From Phialocephala subalpina (taxonomy: Eukaryota; Ascomycota; Leotiomycetes; Helotiales; Mollisiaceae), in assembly GCA_900073065.1 (NCBI GenBank), contig FJOG01000008.1:992829-1056828 (forward strand): 64,000 nt of DNA. The letters run 5' to 3'. The number at the start of each line of letters is the position of its first letter. Position 1 is the first letter of the stretch. The translations under genes and the position numbers were made by a program. Below, piece after piece: positions 54,954 through 64,000 of this stretch. The notes beneath the pieces were generated by a model. That model was not told where the DNA came from. It was given only the letters and a program-made list of their open reading frames with translations, and made no database searches.

Positions 54954-56564
54954 ATGGCACTGGACCAGCACACAGTTGATCACCGAATAATCGACAACCA
55001 CCGCAGCGCCCATCGAGTGTTCCGAGTACGGAAAGGGGTCGATCGCTTCAACCCGTTTAGGCATATTCCCTGGGTTTCCAAGGATCGCAAGGATGTCGAG
55101 GCTGGGGCCCAGCGACACTTGAGGTCACATCAAAGTAAATACTGAAAAACAATCTCCTCGGACCACTCCAGGAGCTCAGGCTAATAATACTTCATTGTAG
55201 TAGAGCTTCAACTCTGCGAGATAGGAAGGTTCAAGTTCAAATACCCCGTCCCAGAAGAACCCTTTAGCTTTACGAATCAGATTCAGAGAACAATACTCAC
55301 ATCCTGGATCAACGTCTTCCTGATCTGCGTGCCCATCGGGTTGTACCTCTCCTCAAGGGGAAGCTCCCCGGAGTCGTTCGTCTTCAACTACGTGGCTGAG
55401 TTTCCGCTGTGGTTCATGTGCGACTATGCGCTGGAAGAGATGGAGAAATACATCGGTCGGACAACGTCGGACCTCCTCGACATCTTCACCAACAACACCG
55501 TCCAGGTGATTTCCAGCGTCCTCCTGCTAAAAGCGAAGAAGGTCTCGATACTGCAGACATCTCTCGTTGGCGGCATTCTGAGCAACATTCTGATGCTCCT
55601 CGGCCTGAGTCTCCTCATTGGGGGAGTGTCCAACCACGAACAGCTATTCAACCGCACCGGCGCACAAGGGTCTTCTAGCCTCTTGTCCATTGCCGCCACC
55701 AGTCTTCTCATCCCGGCAGCCGTGAAGCAACTCGACCAGACAACGCCAAAGAACCTAGTCCTGCAGTCACGTGGTGCAGCCGTTGTCCTGCTCTTTGTCT
55801 ACTTCACCTATACCTTCTGCCAAATGGTGACGCACAAGAAAGACTACAGGGACACAGGCAAGCGGGTCCAACATGCAACAAACAATCTCAACCAAGGTGA
55901 TCCTAGCCCGTCCGCGTGTTCTACAGACGACAACGTGGGAACTACCGAGCACTCCACCACCGCAGCCGCAATCGCAACCGGTGTGCAGACCGGCCTACCG
56001 GGTTCCATCGACTCGCAAGCACTCCGCAAGCCCATCCTGTCTGTACAAGACGCCGTCGAACCAGGAAATAACTATACTGAAATCCCCGGCCCGCATTTAC
56101 GCTTCGACGTGGCGGTGTTTGTATTCGCCGTAACCATCGTGCTGCTGTTCTTCTGCATCGATGGGACGGTTAACAGTATCTCGGTGCTAATGGAAAAGAA
56201 GGCGCTATCGGAGACGTTCGTAGGGCTGATACTGCTACCGATCCCGAATTGCGAGTTTGCACCCATCTCGCTGGCGGTCGATGACAGCCTCGAGCAGACG
56301 ATGAAGTATACAGTGGGGCGGAGTATCCAGACGGCGCTGCTGGTCGAGCCGATGGTGGTGTTGATAGCGTGGTGGATTAGTGTTGGGGGTGTGACGTTGG
56401 CGTTTGATGGGTTTGAGGTTGTAAGTTTGTTCACGACGATTTTGCTCCTGAACTTTTTGGTTATAGATGCAAAAGTGCATTGGATTCATGGTGTTCTGCT
56501 TCTTGCCGACTGGGTTTTGATCGGAATAGCGGCGTATTTTGTGACGCCCGAAGTGTCGAATTGA
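54954..56564 (+). CDS. CAX-type Ca2+/H+ exchanger homologue with altered signature motifs
   Basis: Two exons, 54954-55134 and 55204-56564, joined at a GTAAAT..GCTAAT..TAG intron, give 513 residues in one frame. The N-terminal exon ends HLRSHQ and continues KLQLCEIGRFKFKYPVPEEP, the usual cytosolic lead into helix 1 (TSWINVFLICVPIGLYL). Helical pairs follow: VQVISSVLLLKAKKVSILQT and SLVGGILSNILMLLGLSLLI in repeat one; an acidic/Ser-rich loop from about residue 240; then FVFAVTIVLLFFCIDGTV and FVGLILLPIPNCEFAPISLA in repeat two. Normal vacuolar CAX proteins have GNxVE and GNAAEH motifs at these two places. Here they read NNTVQ and PNCEFAP with about three residues missing, so the paired ion-binding Glu of repeat one is Gln. 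The frame is otherwise clean, so this is a divergent paralogue, perhaps with changed activity, rather than an obvious pseudogene. Confidence 0.8.
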
Positions 56565-57488
56565 TTCTTGTTCATGTTTAGTAATTATATTATCCCAAGC
56601 GGTCGGCGAGAAATTCGCCTTATGCCAAAGAGCCACCGGCAAGAGCAGGGCCATCGTCTATAGATTTTTTGGAGCGGAGGCTCGCCTCCAAAACTAGCAC
56701 CAAAAGCCGCTGTATTCCCAACGACCTTCCTTTCACGAGCAGCGAAAGTCTTAAACGCGTTTGCTACGTCGCGCTCGACCGTTGTGGTGGCATTTGGAAC
56801 ATCTTGATGATTGTAGTCTGTCAATCTTCGACTGCAACTACTTCGAGTATTGTTGTTTTCGTGCTCATAAAGAAATGTTTGTTTTAGAAGACTTTGTGAC
56901 CGCATTGATGCACATTTCTTTTGAACGATCGTTGATGATAGCGATGCAAAAAGAAAGGTTAGGAGATGAAAGGTGGGTCCACTACGGCGCCCTGTTGTGC
57001 CGCTACTGCAGCGCTTCGGCAACTCACTGAGAACTCCTCTCCTCTCCTCTCCTCTCCTCTCCTCTCCTCTCCTCTCCTCTACTCTACTCTACTCTACTCT
57101 ACTCTACTCTACTTCTCGCCTTCTTGTTGGGCTTTTTAGATTTCTCAAAACTCTCTGGTGGAACCAGATAATGCAAAATTCGGATTAATTCTCACCTCAA
57201 GGCTACTTCTATATTTCTTCTACACAGCCTACTGTACTAGCTTGTCTCGCAACCGTCATTAGCCCCACTTTCCATTACGACAAAGCCAAGTAAGTTCACT
57301 TGGAGAAGAAAAAGGTTCATTGATAGAGCACTCCCGTTATATGTAATGTTTGAGTACGGAGCATAATTAAAAACAGGACATTAGGACCATGCAATATGCA
57401 ACCGTCCAGCACACAGCAGTTCCCTTTTCACACCGTACTGAGTCCTTGCTCCTTCGGTTCGATCGTTGTAACTATTCACGGAGGTTCT
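56565..57488. other. Intergenic with microsatellite
   Basis: No supported gene on either strand apart from the pentanucleotide repeat at 57034-57112. Confidence 0.45.
57034..57112. repeat. Pentanucleotide microsatellite (CTCTC)n-(ACTCT)n
   Basis: About nine units of CTCTC run directly into about six units of ACTCT. The switch from C to A in the unit suggests one point mutation spread by slippage. Confidence 0.95.
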
Positions 57489-59626
57489 TTAGCCATACAA
57501 ACGCGTCAGATCTGAAATCCCGCAAACGGAGGCCACAAATCCGAACTCGTGGTCGTTTCGACACTCTGGTAAGGCATTGATACCGTTCTCGAAGACATCC
57601 ATATGCATGCCGTCTCCAACCCACTCGTCTTGATCTCGGGCTTGCTCGAAGATGATGCGCAGAGCACTCTCGGTATTGCCTCCTCTCTGGAAGAAATTTC
57701 TGGTATGCGGAGGCCATTCATTGGAATCTCTCACTGTATTCTGAACGTTGAGAATAGTTGGCGCCTTGTCAGCCTGCAGCGTCACAGCGGCATGGCCAAA
57801 GACATTTGCGAATCCTTGTCGATAAGATTTGTTGGTACGAAAGTTTTGCTGAATGTCTCGAGCCACATGTGTAAACAAGTCGTCATGAATCACAGACCAC
57901 ATCTCTCCGTCTTCAACACCATCCTTCAACATATCATGTGTTACTTCGGCTTCGCATAAAAGCGCAAACTTCATACGCGGTGATAGAAATCCGTCTATGC
58001 ACGAGCCGCAAGTGCATCCAAACTTCATTCGTGCGTACTCTAGTTCGGAGGGATTGTTAACTGCTCGGAGAGCAGCCAGACATCCGATAGCTTCTGAAGG
58101 GAAGCCAAGGAAGTTGTTGGATATGTCAACTGTTAACATTCCATGCTCCCGCCTTGTTCTCTTTGATTCGAGTTGAGATTCCAGCTCTTCTTGTGGAGTG
58201 TAACCTTCAGTAGTTCGAGCTAAGCTGAGTGTCTGGCCTTCATTCGCATTTTCCAACAACCACCGAACACTTTGAACTTTAAATTCGCAAGCTGCAACGT
58301 GCAAGGCATTCTTGGAGAATCGGTCGACTTTACCCCAGTCATCCATTGACATGTTGGAAATTTTGAACTTATTAAAGAACTCCACGCACTCCCCGTCCGG
58401 GAGTGTAAAGGCTGCGTGTTGAAGTGGAAGGCGTTCCTGCAATAGCTTTAGACGCCACGAGCTTCGAGCTGGGTCTCCAAACCAATCCTCCACTAATTGA
58501 GTCTCGGGGCCTTCAAAATCGGGCTCTGGGTCGGTCGGATCAAAATCAGCACCAGAGGGAATTGTATGGGCCGGATGAGTTGGATCAGTTGCAAGACCAA
58601 AGAAGCTAGAAGCACCAATCCGACGGAATCCAAGAGACCGGTAGAGGGAAATAGCAACCCCGCGAACGCGAATTTGAATCTGTTGCTCCTCCAACTTTGT
58701 CTTCCCCTGAGTGTCTGGCTCGATTTCCCGGCTGAGCCACCCAGGTCCAACGAGCAAAAACTCTGGGGCCCGCCGTCCAGCACGAGACTTCTCAATAAGG
58801 CTCGTGACAATTCTTTTGCCAACTCCTTTTCGGCGCCAGTCTCTATCAACACAAACTTCCTCGATGAAAAAGAGAGGACCTATATCAAGCTCACTGCCCC
58901 AGACTCCGGTGCCTTTCCGGATCGTATGATCCCTCAATTCCTGCTTAAGACGGCCGTGGCGGTCAAACAGGTCAAAAGCAACCTTGGAAAGCTCCTCGCA
59001 AGGCTCTTCCATGTCACGCCAGAAGGTATGTCGAATCCGATCTCTGTCCACGTATCGGCCAAAGCCTCTTCCAATCTCCTTTCCGTCATAGCTGCAGCTG
59101 ACATGTATGGTCTTCATCCATCTCTCGAACTCGTCATCATCTTCTTGCAGATATGCCTTGAAGATTAATTTAAATTCCTGAGATCCCCCAAAGTAATATT
59201 CCTTTTCCTCTACTTCACACTCCGGCGGACCCATATCCTCGTCGTCGTCGAAATATTGGCCGTACATTTTGTCCTCGGAGTCGTCGAGTTCATCTTCTGA
59301 ATTTTCTTCGTCTTCATCTTCAAAATCCAGGGAATCTTCAGCATTTTCCTCGTCCTCCTCGTCCTCAGTCTCAGAAGTGTCTTGATTGGCTTTTTCATGG
59401 GCAATGTTTGAATCCGCAGCGAGGTCGTTTCTATCGGCAGATGGTGGAGAATCATCTATCTTGATCAGCATTTCCTTGTGTATCAACTTCCAGGCGATAA
59501 CTCACGAATATTAGTGGTATCACGCCGCTTGCGGTCCTTGTGTGATGATGTCAAAACACTGTCACTGTCACGCGTGGGTGAAATTGCTTCAGCCTTGCGC
59601 TTGCTGCGCCTTCCCGCGCTCTCCAT
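57489..59626 (-). CDS. GNAT acetyltransferase-like protein with acidic and ankyrin-like regions
   Basis: Exon 1 is 59626-59506 (MESAGRRSKRKAEAISPTRD, basic, nuclear-signal-like). A 50-bp intron (GTGAGT..GCTGAT..GATAG, 59505-59456) joins exon 2, 59455-57489, for 695 residues. Regions: a strongly acidic segment of about 60 residues (ETEDEEDEENAEDSLDFEDE); a GNAT fold near residues 150-310 with FFIEEVCVDRDWRRKGVGKR, whose RRKGVG is the acetyl-CoA-binding R/QxxGxG/A motif; an ankyrin-like stretch (LPLQHAAFTLPDG and NALHVAACEFKVQSVRWLLE); and a Cys-bearing C-terminal part (MKFGCTCGSCIDGFLSPRMK) common to a fungal-specific family. Basic head plus acidic tract suggests a nuclear or chromatin role; the substrate is unknown. 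The ATG at 59626 was chosen because it restores a canonical intron and an in-frame basic head. Confidence 0.85.
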
Positions 59627-60204
59627 TACGAAGAACACGGTGACTTCTGACGGGGATGATGAAAGTGAACAATCTCAGGAGATCTATGGCTCGGTCAAAA
59701 GTTATAAATGATTGAGGTTTGGTGGGAGAAGGGAAAGGAAGGGAAGAGAAGAGGTTGTTGGAACTGTTAGGCAACCAACACCAGTAAGTAAGGCTGAGGC
59801 CTGACATGCGGGGTCGCGACTCCTGGTTTCAAGAGACGAGGATTAAGTCGGGACCCTCCTCTACTTTGGGCCACCATTTACACCTAAAATCGCGATTTTT
59901 AGTCTAAATGGTGGCCCAAAGGGCGGGAAGGGGGGGCCGACTTACCTTGCCTTTGTGGACTCAAATGTGGTAATCAACAAAATTACATCCACTCGACCGT
60001 TTAACTGGAAAGGTTAATCTGGGTTGATGAGAATCCAGTTCTTGCGCTTGGATGATGGCTACAAGCACAGAGTCCAGCGTTCTCGATTCGGCTTGACAGT
60101 TAACGGTTCTGTCATTGGGATTTGGCCCAACTCAGCCGAAGCCTTATCCGCTACAGTACCGCCTCCCTGGACGCCCAGATTTACACGTCGCTTGATGCAT
60201 CGAA
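59627..60204. other. Intergenic with a long hairpin
   Basis: Promoter side of the GNAT gene on the left. Apart from the hairpin at 59864-59921, nothing recognised. Confidence 0.45.
59864..59921. repeat. Perfect 17-bp inverted repeat, near-palindromic core
   Basis: CTTTGGGCCACCATTTA (59864-59880) and its exact complement (59905-59921) enclose a 24-base centre that is itself almost palindromic (CTAAAATCGCGATTTTTAG). The 58-base unit can fold into one long hairpin. It may be a tiny inverted-repeat element or transposon footprint. Confidence 0.85.
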
Positions 60205-60692
60205 ACATGAGATTCGAGTCTTAAGGGTGCTGCCAGAGACAACTACAGACCTCTCCAATATACCCTGAAACACGCATCGCTTGACAGTGACCCCAAATAA
60301 TTATCACGCCTTATCGTGCACATGACAGGACGAGCGACTAGGCGAGACTTTCCCTAGCCCAGACCTCCCGGAATCAATCATTACAATCAATCCATTCATA
60401 CTGCTTGATGGTCACCATCTCGAGGTTGCTCGGAATCTTTGAGTCGCTTTGTGGCACTTTAGGAGAGCTGCAATATGGCACGCAGATAATCCAGCCGCAG
60501 ATGGTTCAGAGATTGGGGACTATTTGGACTTCCCGGATGGGTGATCGGCTTCTAGGATTCTTCCTGAGACGCGGTTCTGGATCGATGCCTTGTGCACTGA
60601 TGCTCAAGACCTCTTCGACAGCCCCTCACAAGACAACACATGGCTCGTGCAGATGCTACAATTTATCAAATTGGGCGTGGAACTACAGTAGA
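60205..60692 (+). pseudogene. HET-domain N-terminal relic (HET-4)
   Basis: Fragments in HET order but different frames: IRVLRVLP (about 60212), YRPLQYTLKHASLDSDPK followed by a stop (about 60243-60297), then INPFILLDGHHLEVARNL with an in-frame TGA where a Trp is expected, VALWHFRRAAIWHADN, and ETRFWIDALCTDAQDLF (about 60570-60620), matching the usual RNLWEALWHxR and FWIDALCINQxD blocks. Everything after the first third of the HET domain is missing. Confidence 0.75.
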
Positions 60693-60719
60693 GGAAGAAC
60701 ACCAAGCCTGGGGTGAACC

Positions 60720-61226
60720 ACTGCGACAGCATATCCCATAAAACAGCTCAAGCCGTCTTTCCCAACTGCTGCCAGATATCCAATTCATATTTATTACGAC
60801 ATTCACGTTGCGTGGCTATGGGCCTTGTTCCGTCGCTGTCGGATCCACCTACTTGAGGTGCTAAAGCGATACGAATTCCTGCTTCAAGCACATCCTAACG
60901 CATCAATGATCTCAGGCATTGGCAACGTACAGGAAGATGCGACTACAACCATTCAGGATATGGTGTTTGATATCTGCTCAAGTGTTCCGTTCTACATGGG
61001 AGAAGTGGACGGCAAAGGCAACATTATCCCAACACCGACTATGATACCTCTGGTAGAAAGATTGGCACTTTGGCCGTTTGACATTGCGATGGTGTCTGTG
61101 GAGGATGGAAGCGAGACCGAGGACTGGTTGAGGTCAAAGTTGGAACTCATCTCGACTCTTATGGGGACAAGACTTGCTGGAAGATACGCAAAAAGAGAGA
61201 GGAAGGTTCCTTGGGATATCAGATGA
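60720..61226 (+). pseudogene. C-terminal fragment of a fungal transcription-factor-like protein
   Basis: One open frame reads YPIHIYYDIHVAWLWALFRR and CRIHLLEVLKRYE, then IQDMVFDICSSVPFYMGEVD and a tail ending KRERKVPWDIR. The pattern (DI.VAWxWxLxRxxRIHLxE followed by DICxSVPFxxG) is the C-terminus of many Zn2Cys6-type regulators and related uncharacterised proteins. No N-terminal part precedes it; instead the HET-4 relic does. Fragment of a larger gene. Confidence 0.65.
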
Positions 61227-63117
61227 CGCATCGAGAGAAATAAGTACATCGTCAACCCCTTGTATTTTACACAATCCTTCATTTCCTATTGCTATTCACC
61301 CCCAAGGACATTCAGTATGTCTGCCACAGCCACAGCCAAACATGCGTTTTCGTTTTCGTGCTCACGAGCTCAAATCAGACCCCGTGTCTTCGCATACGCC
61401 AACTCACCTTTCATTGATCCTGCCACGAACCATTGTTTGGGAATGTTCACCCAAGATTTGTCAAAGTCGATATAAAGACATCGACATGCGCAGCCTGATC
61501 TGCTGAGGCAGTCGCACACGTTTCGCTCAGATACATGAAAGACTGAGACCTAGAAGATGTCGCTAACCTTTCTAGTCCGGTAGTTTCTAACTTTGAGCTA
61601 TCTCGGAGCGTCCAGGCATTTCTGTTCGACTTCAACAAGGCCACCGATCTCGTAGAACAAGCTCTCTCTCGCATTGGTTCTCACATCTTCAAGAAAACCA
61701 TATGGCTTTTGAAGAATCATGAGGATTGCACCTGTTCGCTGCCCTTCAATCGATTGGGGGTCATCGGGAGGCTGCGGGGGTCGTGGGACAATGGGAAGAG
61801 GAACAGCTTTGGGAGCGAGGGTCTCGATGCGTTTGAGTTCGGGTTTGTGCGCCATTCCTGCCAGATATACTGATTCAACACGGACTGCTGGATACCTGCA
61901 TAGAATCTCTCGGGGTCTTCAATGTCACATCGACATCGTCCTTCCTGACAGGCACAACTCTCGCCAACCTTGAAAGGAAAAAAGATCTTCCAGGGAACTC
62001 TGAGAGTACTCTTGAATCGAATGCGATCAACGTATTAGGAATGACAGTCCAGTATATTACTGGCCGTCACCAGGTCTCCGACTTCGAATCTATCTGCCTC
62101 GAATTGGTGCGACGTCCGCTTGACTGTCAAGATAGCACCGACCTTCTGCCCAGCCACACTTCATACCTATCTTCAACGGAAAGAACCTGGCCCGAGGAAC
62201 CTCGACACGCCTACCAGTGCGTATGATGTCGACCACACAAGCATGAGCTCGATATTCGACAACCTGGACACGATCTCCAAATTCTGGCGAGTATTCATGA
62301 GGGCCTCATTCGAAGTCCGCTTGACCAACAAGACAACCCCGAATTGCTGACCTGCTACAACCCAAGGATCGATCCATTCATTCTCTTCGGTTGTGGTACT
62401 TATGGTCAATCCGCTGAGATAGTTGGCGACAGGCTTTCAGAGAAAATCTTGTGGAAAGAAGATATGAGGAGCTTGGGGGCCCTTGAATCTCTATGCTTGT
62501 CGGCAAACGGAATTTGAGAAGCCGTCATGGGTGGCACGCTTCGTCTCATGCAACTCCCCATTGCAGATAGCAGCCTTCAGAGCGCATAATCACGATCAAT
62601 ATTTCATGAAATGACCAGGAGCTAGAATAGAGTCGAATGAGCTTTGATCATTTTTCCGCTGATCTGCGGGCTTGACTTCTAAAATCGAAGTAAAATATCC
62701 TGTTCTATCACATGACATTGATTCTGGTTAATGTCTTATAAGCACAACTTGAATGAATGACTACTCAAGAATAGGAAGGAGAAAAAAAAGGTTTACTGAG
62801 TTAAAAGGTCCGAATATAAGCTCTAGCACTCTGGCAAACCTGCTTCTAGACATAGTCACCTGATCCAGTCTAACTGTTTGACTTTTTTTTTTGGCCACAG
62901 GCATGAATTCCACGGGCCGAGAGTTCTTCAACAGAAGCAAAGCTTGTTTGGTCGTCTCCTTCATGTCCGCTGCCATAATCGACTCTTGCAGCGGAAATAT
63001 GTTCAAATAATATGAGTGATGATACCTGTGGCTGGCGGTGAATTAAGCGCCTCTTAGCCGGCGTTGGTTTTCCCCTGCATGCTCTTGTCGCGTCGTCTCA
63101 ACCTTCCAACGTTCCTC
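61227..63117. other. Region with weak minus-strand coding remnants
   Basis: Minus-strand frames at 62409-62173 (TEENEWIDPWVVAGQQFGVV) and 61855-61598 (MAHKPELKRIETLAPKAVPL, Pro-rich) look protein-like and share a loose VAGQQFGVVLLV / EGQRTGAILMIL pattern, with stops and frame changes between. I cannot name a family. The last 650 bp holds no gene and includes the promoter of the hydrolase. Confidence 0.35.
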
Positions 63118-64000
63118 ATGTCTGCCTTGAACAACTCAATACCTTCCTTCCCCAATCACGTCACAATAGGTGTCGATATGGTAGCCACGATCTTCAGGTA
63201 TGTCTCGATTTTGGCGGCAGCCTTCGTGGGCCTGTACGCGACCTTTCTCGGACTCTTGACGACGCCGTCCTTCCAAGCGCACGTGGTTTACCTCCATAAA
63301 ATCCAGATGACCTGGTTCAAAGACCTCGACGTCCCCGAAACTTTTGGCTTCCTCCGAAATCAGGTCACGCCTTTTTATTTGGAGACTTCCGACGCCGAAA
63401 AATTACACGCATGGCACATCCTCCCTGTCGAATTATATCGCAAACACGAACTTGCCCTTCTCCAGGAACCTGTTGGCCTCGTCTCAGATATAACATCTAG
63501 ACTCGCGTTCAAGTTACTACGCGAAGATCCCGAAGCTCGATTAATTCTTCATATGCATGGTGCAGGTGGAACTGTTGGTTCAGGATACAGAGTCCCCAAT
63601 TACCGAGCGCTTTCAGCTGGACAGCCAGGAAAGATTCACGTTTTGACCTTCGACTATCGAGGGTTTGGACGCAGTAGCGGCAATCCGACGGAGAATGGCG
63701 TGCTTCTTGATGCTTTCACAGTTGTTGATTGGGCCATAAACACGGCTGGTATCCCTCCTTCACGAATCCTCATCTTCGCACAATCTATGGGCACCGCCGT
63801 AAGCATCGCTATCCAGAATCAATTTGCACAGCAAAATCCTCCTGTTGTATTTGCCGGCGCTGTCCTTGTCGCACCATTTGTTGATGCGGTTACTCTTGTG
63901 TCAACGTACAGTGTGGCAGGTACTATTCCCATCCTGTCACCACTCACCAGATTTCCGACACTGTTCAAGTCCCTCCAAAGCTTCGTACGGGACAAGTGGT
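63118..64000 (+). CDS. Alpha/beta hydrolase, ABHD12-like, running off the window
   Basis: The frame opens at ATG 63118 (MSALNNSIPSFPNHVTIGVD) and stays open to base 64000. An N-terminal membrane anchor, VSILAAAFVGLYATFLGLLT, is followed by the hydrolase core: LILHMHGAGGTVGSGYRVPN (oxyanion HGxGG region), VLTFDYRGFGRSSGNPTENG, and the nucleophile elbow FAQSMGTAVS, in which the Ser sits in GxSxG-like AQSMG near residue 222. FAGAVLVAPFVDAVTL follows. The order and anchor fit serine hydrolases of the ABHD12/BEM46 kind, which are membrane-bound lipases or esterases. The catalytic Asp and His would lie beyond the window. No intron is needed in the visible part. Confidence 0.85.
   Translation, partial: MSALNNSIPSFPNHVTIGVDMVATIFRYVSILAAAFVGLYATFLGLLTTPSFQAHVVYLHKIQMTWFKDLDVPETFGFLRNQVTPFYLETSDAEKLHAWHILPVELYRKHELALLQEPVGLVSDITSRLAFKLLREDPEARLILHMHGAGGTVGSGYRVPNYRALSAGQPGKIHVLTFDYRGFGRSSGNPTENGVLLDAFTVVDWAINTAGIPPSRILIFAQSMGTAVSIAIQNQFAQQNPPVVFAGAVLVAPFVDAVTLVSTYSVAGTIPILSPLTRFPTLFKSLQSFVRDKW

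Noticed and set aside
62761..63006. 81-residue minus-strand frame before the hydrolase
   Set aside because: Non-ATG start, no family resemblance, and it falls in the promoter of the hydrolase gene.

Overview
This is nuclear DNA of a filamentous ascomycete (Pezizomycotina). The genes carry short introns of about 45-70 bp with GT..AG ends and CTAAC/CTGAC-type branch points. Several AT-rich blocks look like repeat-induced point mutation (RIP), and genes of the heterokaryon-incompatibility (HET) family recur. The genus cannot be fixed from sequence alone; a leotiomycete is a guess. I saw no rRNA, tRNA, CRISPR array or telomere repeat.

Layout. 1-6 kb: AT-rich DNA and two degraded HET genes. 7-16 kb: a conserved housekeeping block with ER glucosidase II alpha (GH31, -), nucleoside diphosphate kinase (+), a mitochondrial inner-membrane protein resembling Mrx11 (-), a small secreted-protein locus with frame problems (+), a Ca3427-like periplasmic-binding-fold protein (-) and a UBC7-type ubiquitin-conjugating enzyme (+). 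17-30.6 kb: accessory DNA with an amino-acid permease carrying an exon-encoded triple repeat and a MITE-like insertion in an intron, a conserved fungal membrane-anchored protein, a HET gene interrupted by one stop codon, more AT-rich DNA, a REG1-like protein-phosphatase-1 regulator with a damaged N-terminus, and an antisense pseudogene. 31.5-40.5 kb: a second conserved block with SPO11 (-), divergent ERG7 lanosterol synthase (+), SGT1 co-chaperone (+) and a secreted GH31 glycosidase (+). 40.9-43.2 kb: three consecutive small intronless membrane proteins of similar design. 43.6-47.6 kb: a sulfotransferase-like pseudogene, a small intact protein and a heavily frameshifted pseudogene. 48.3-50.1 kb: a secreted PQQ-type beta-propeller protein. 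50.6-54.2 kb: a graveyard holding an O-methyltransferase tail, a candidate solo LTR, a RIP-mutated piece of a group III hybrid histidine kinase, AT-rich DNA and a zinc-cluster transcription-factor pseudogene. 55-59.6 kb: a divergent CAX-type cation exchanger (+) and a GNAT/ankyrin-like protein (-). 60-61.2 kb: another HET relic and a transcription-factor tail. 63.1 kb to the end: an alpha/beta hydrolase running off the window.

How it fits together. The housekeeping genes serve separate pathways (ER glycoprotein quality control and ERAD, nucleotide pools, meiosis, sterol synthesis, chaperoning) and do not form one cluster. Between them lie islands where incompatibility genes, transposon debris and transcription-factor fragments have piled up and mostly decayed. 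The most unusual intact items are the permease with its SxDELL-type repeat loop, the cation exchanger with altered signature motifs, the tandem trio of small membrane proteins, and a short terminal-inverted-repeat element found in the permease intron and beside SPO11.
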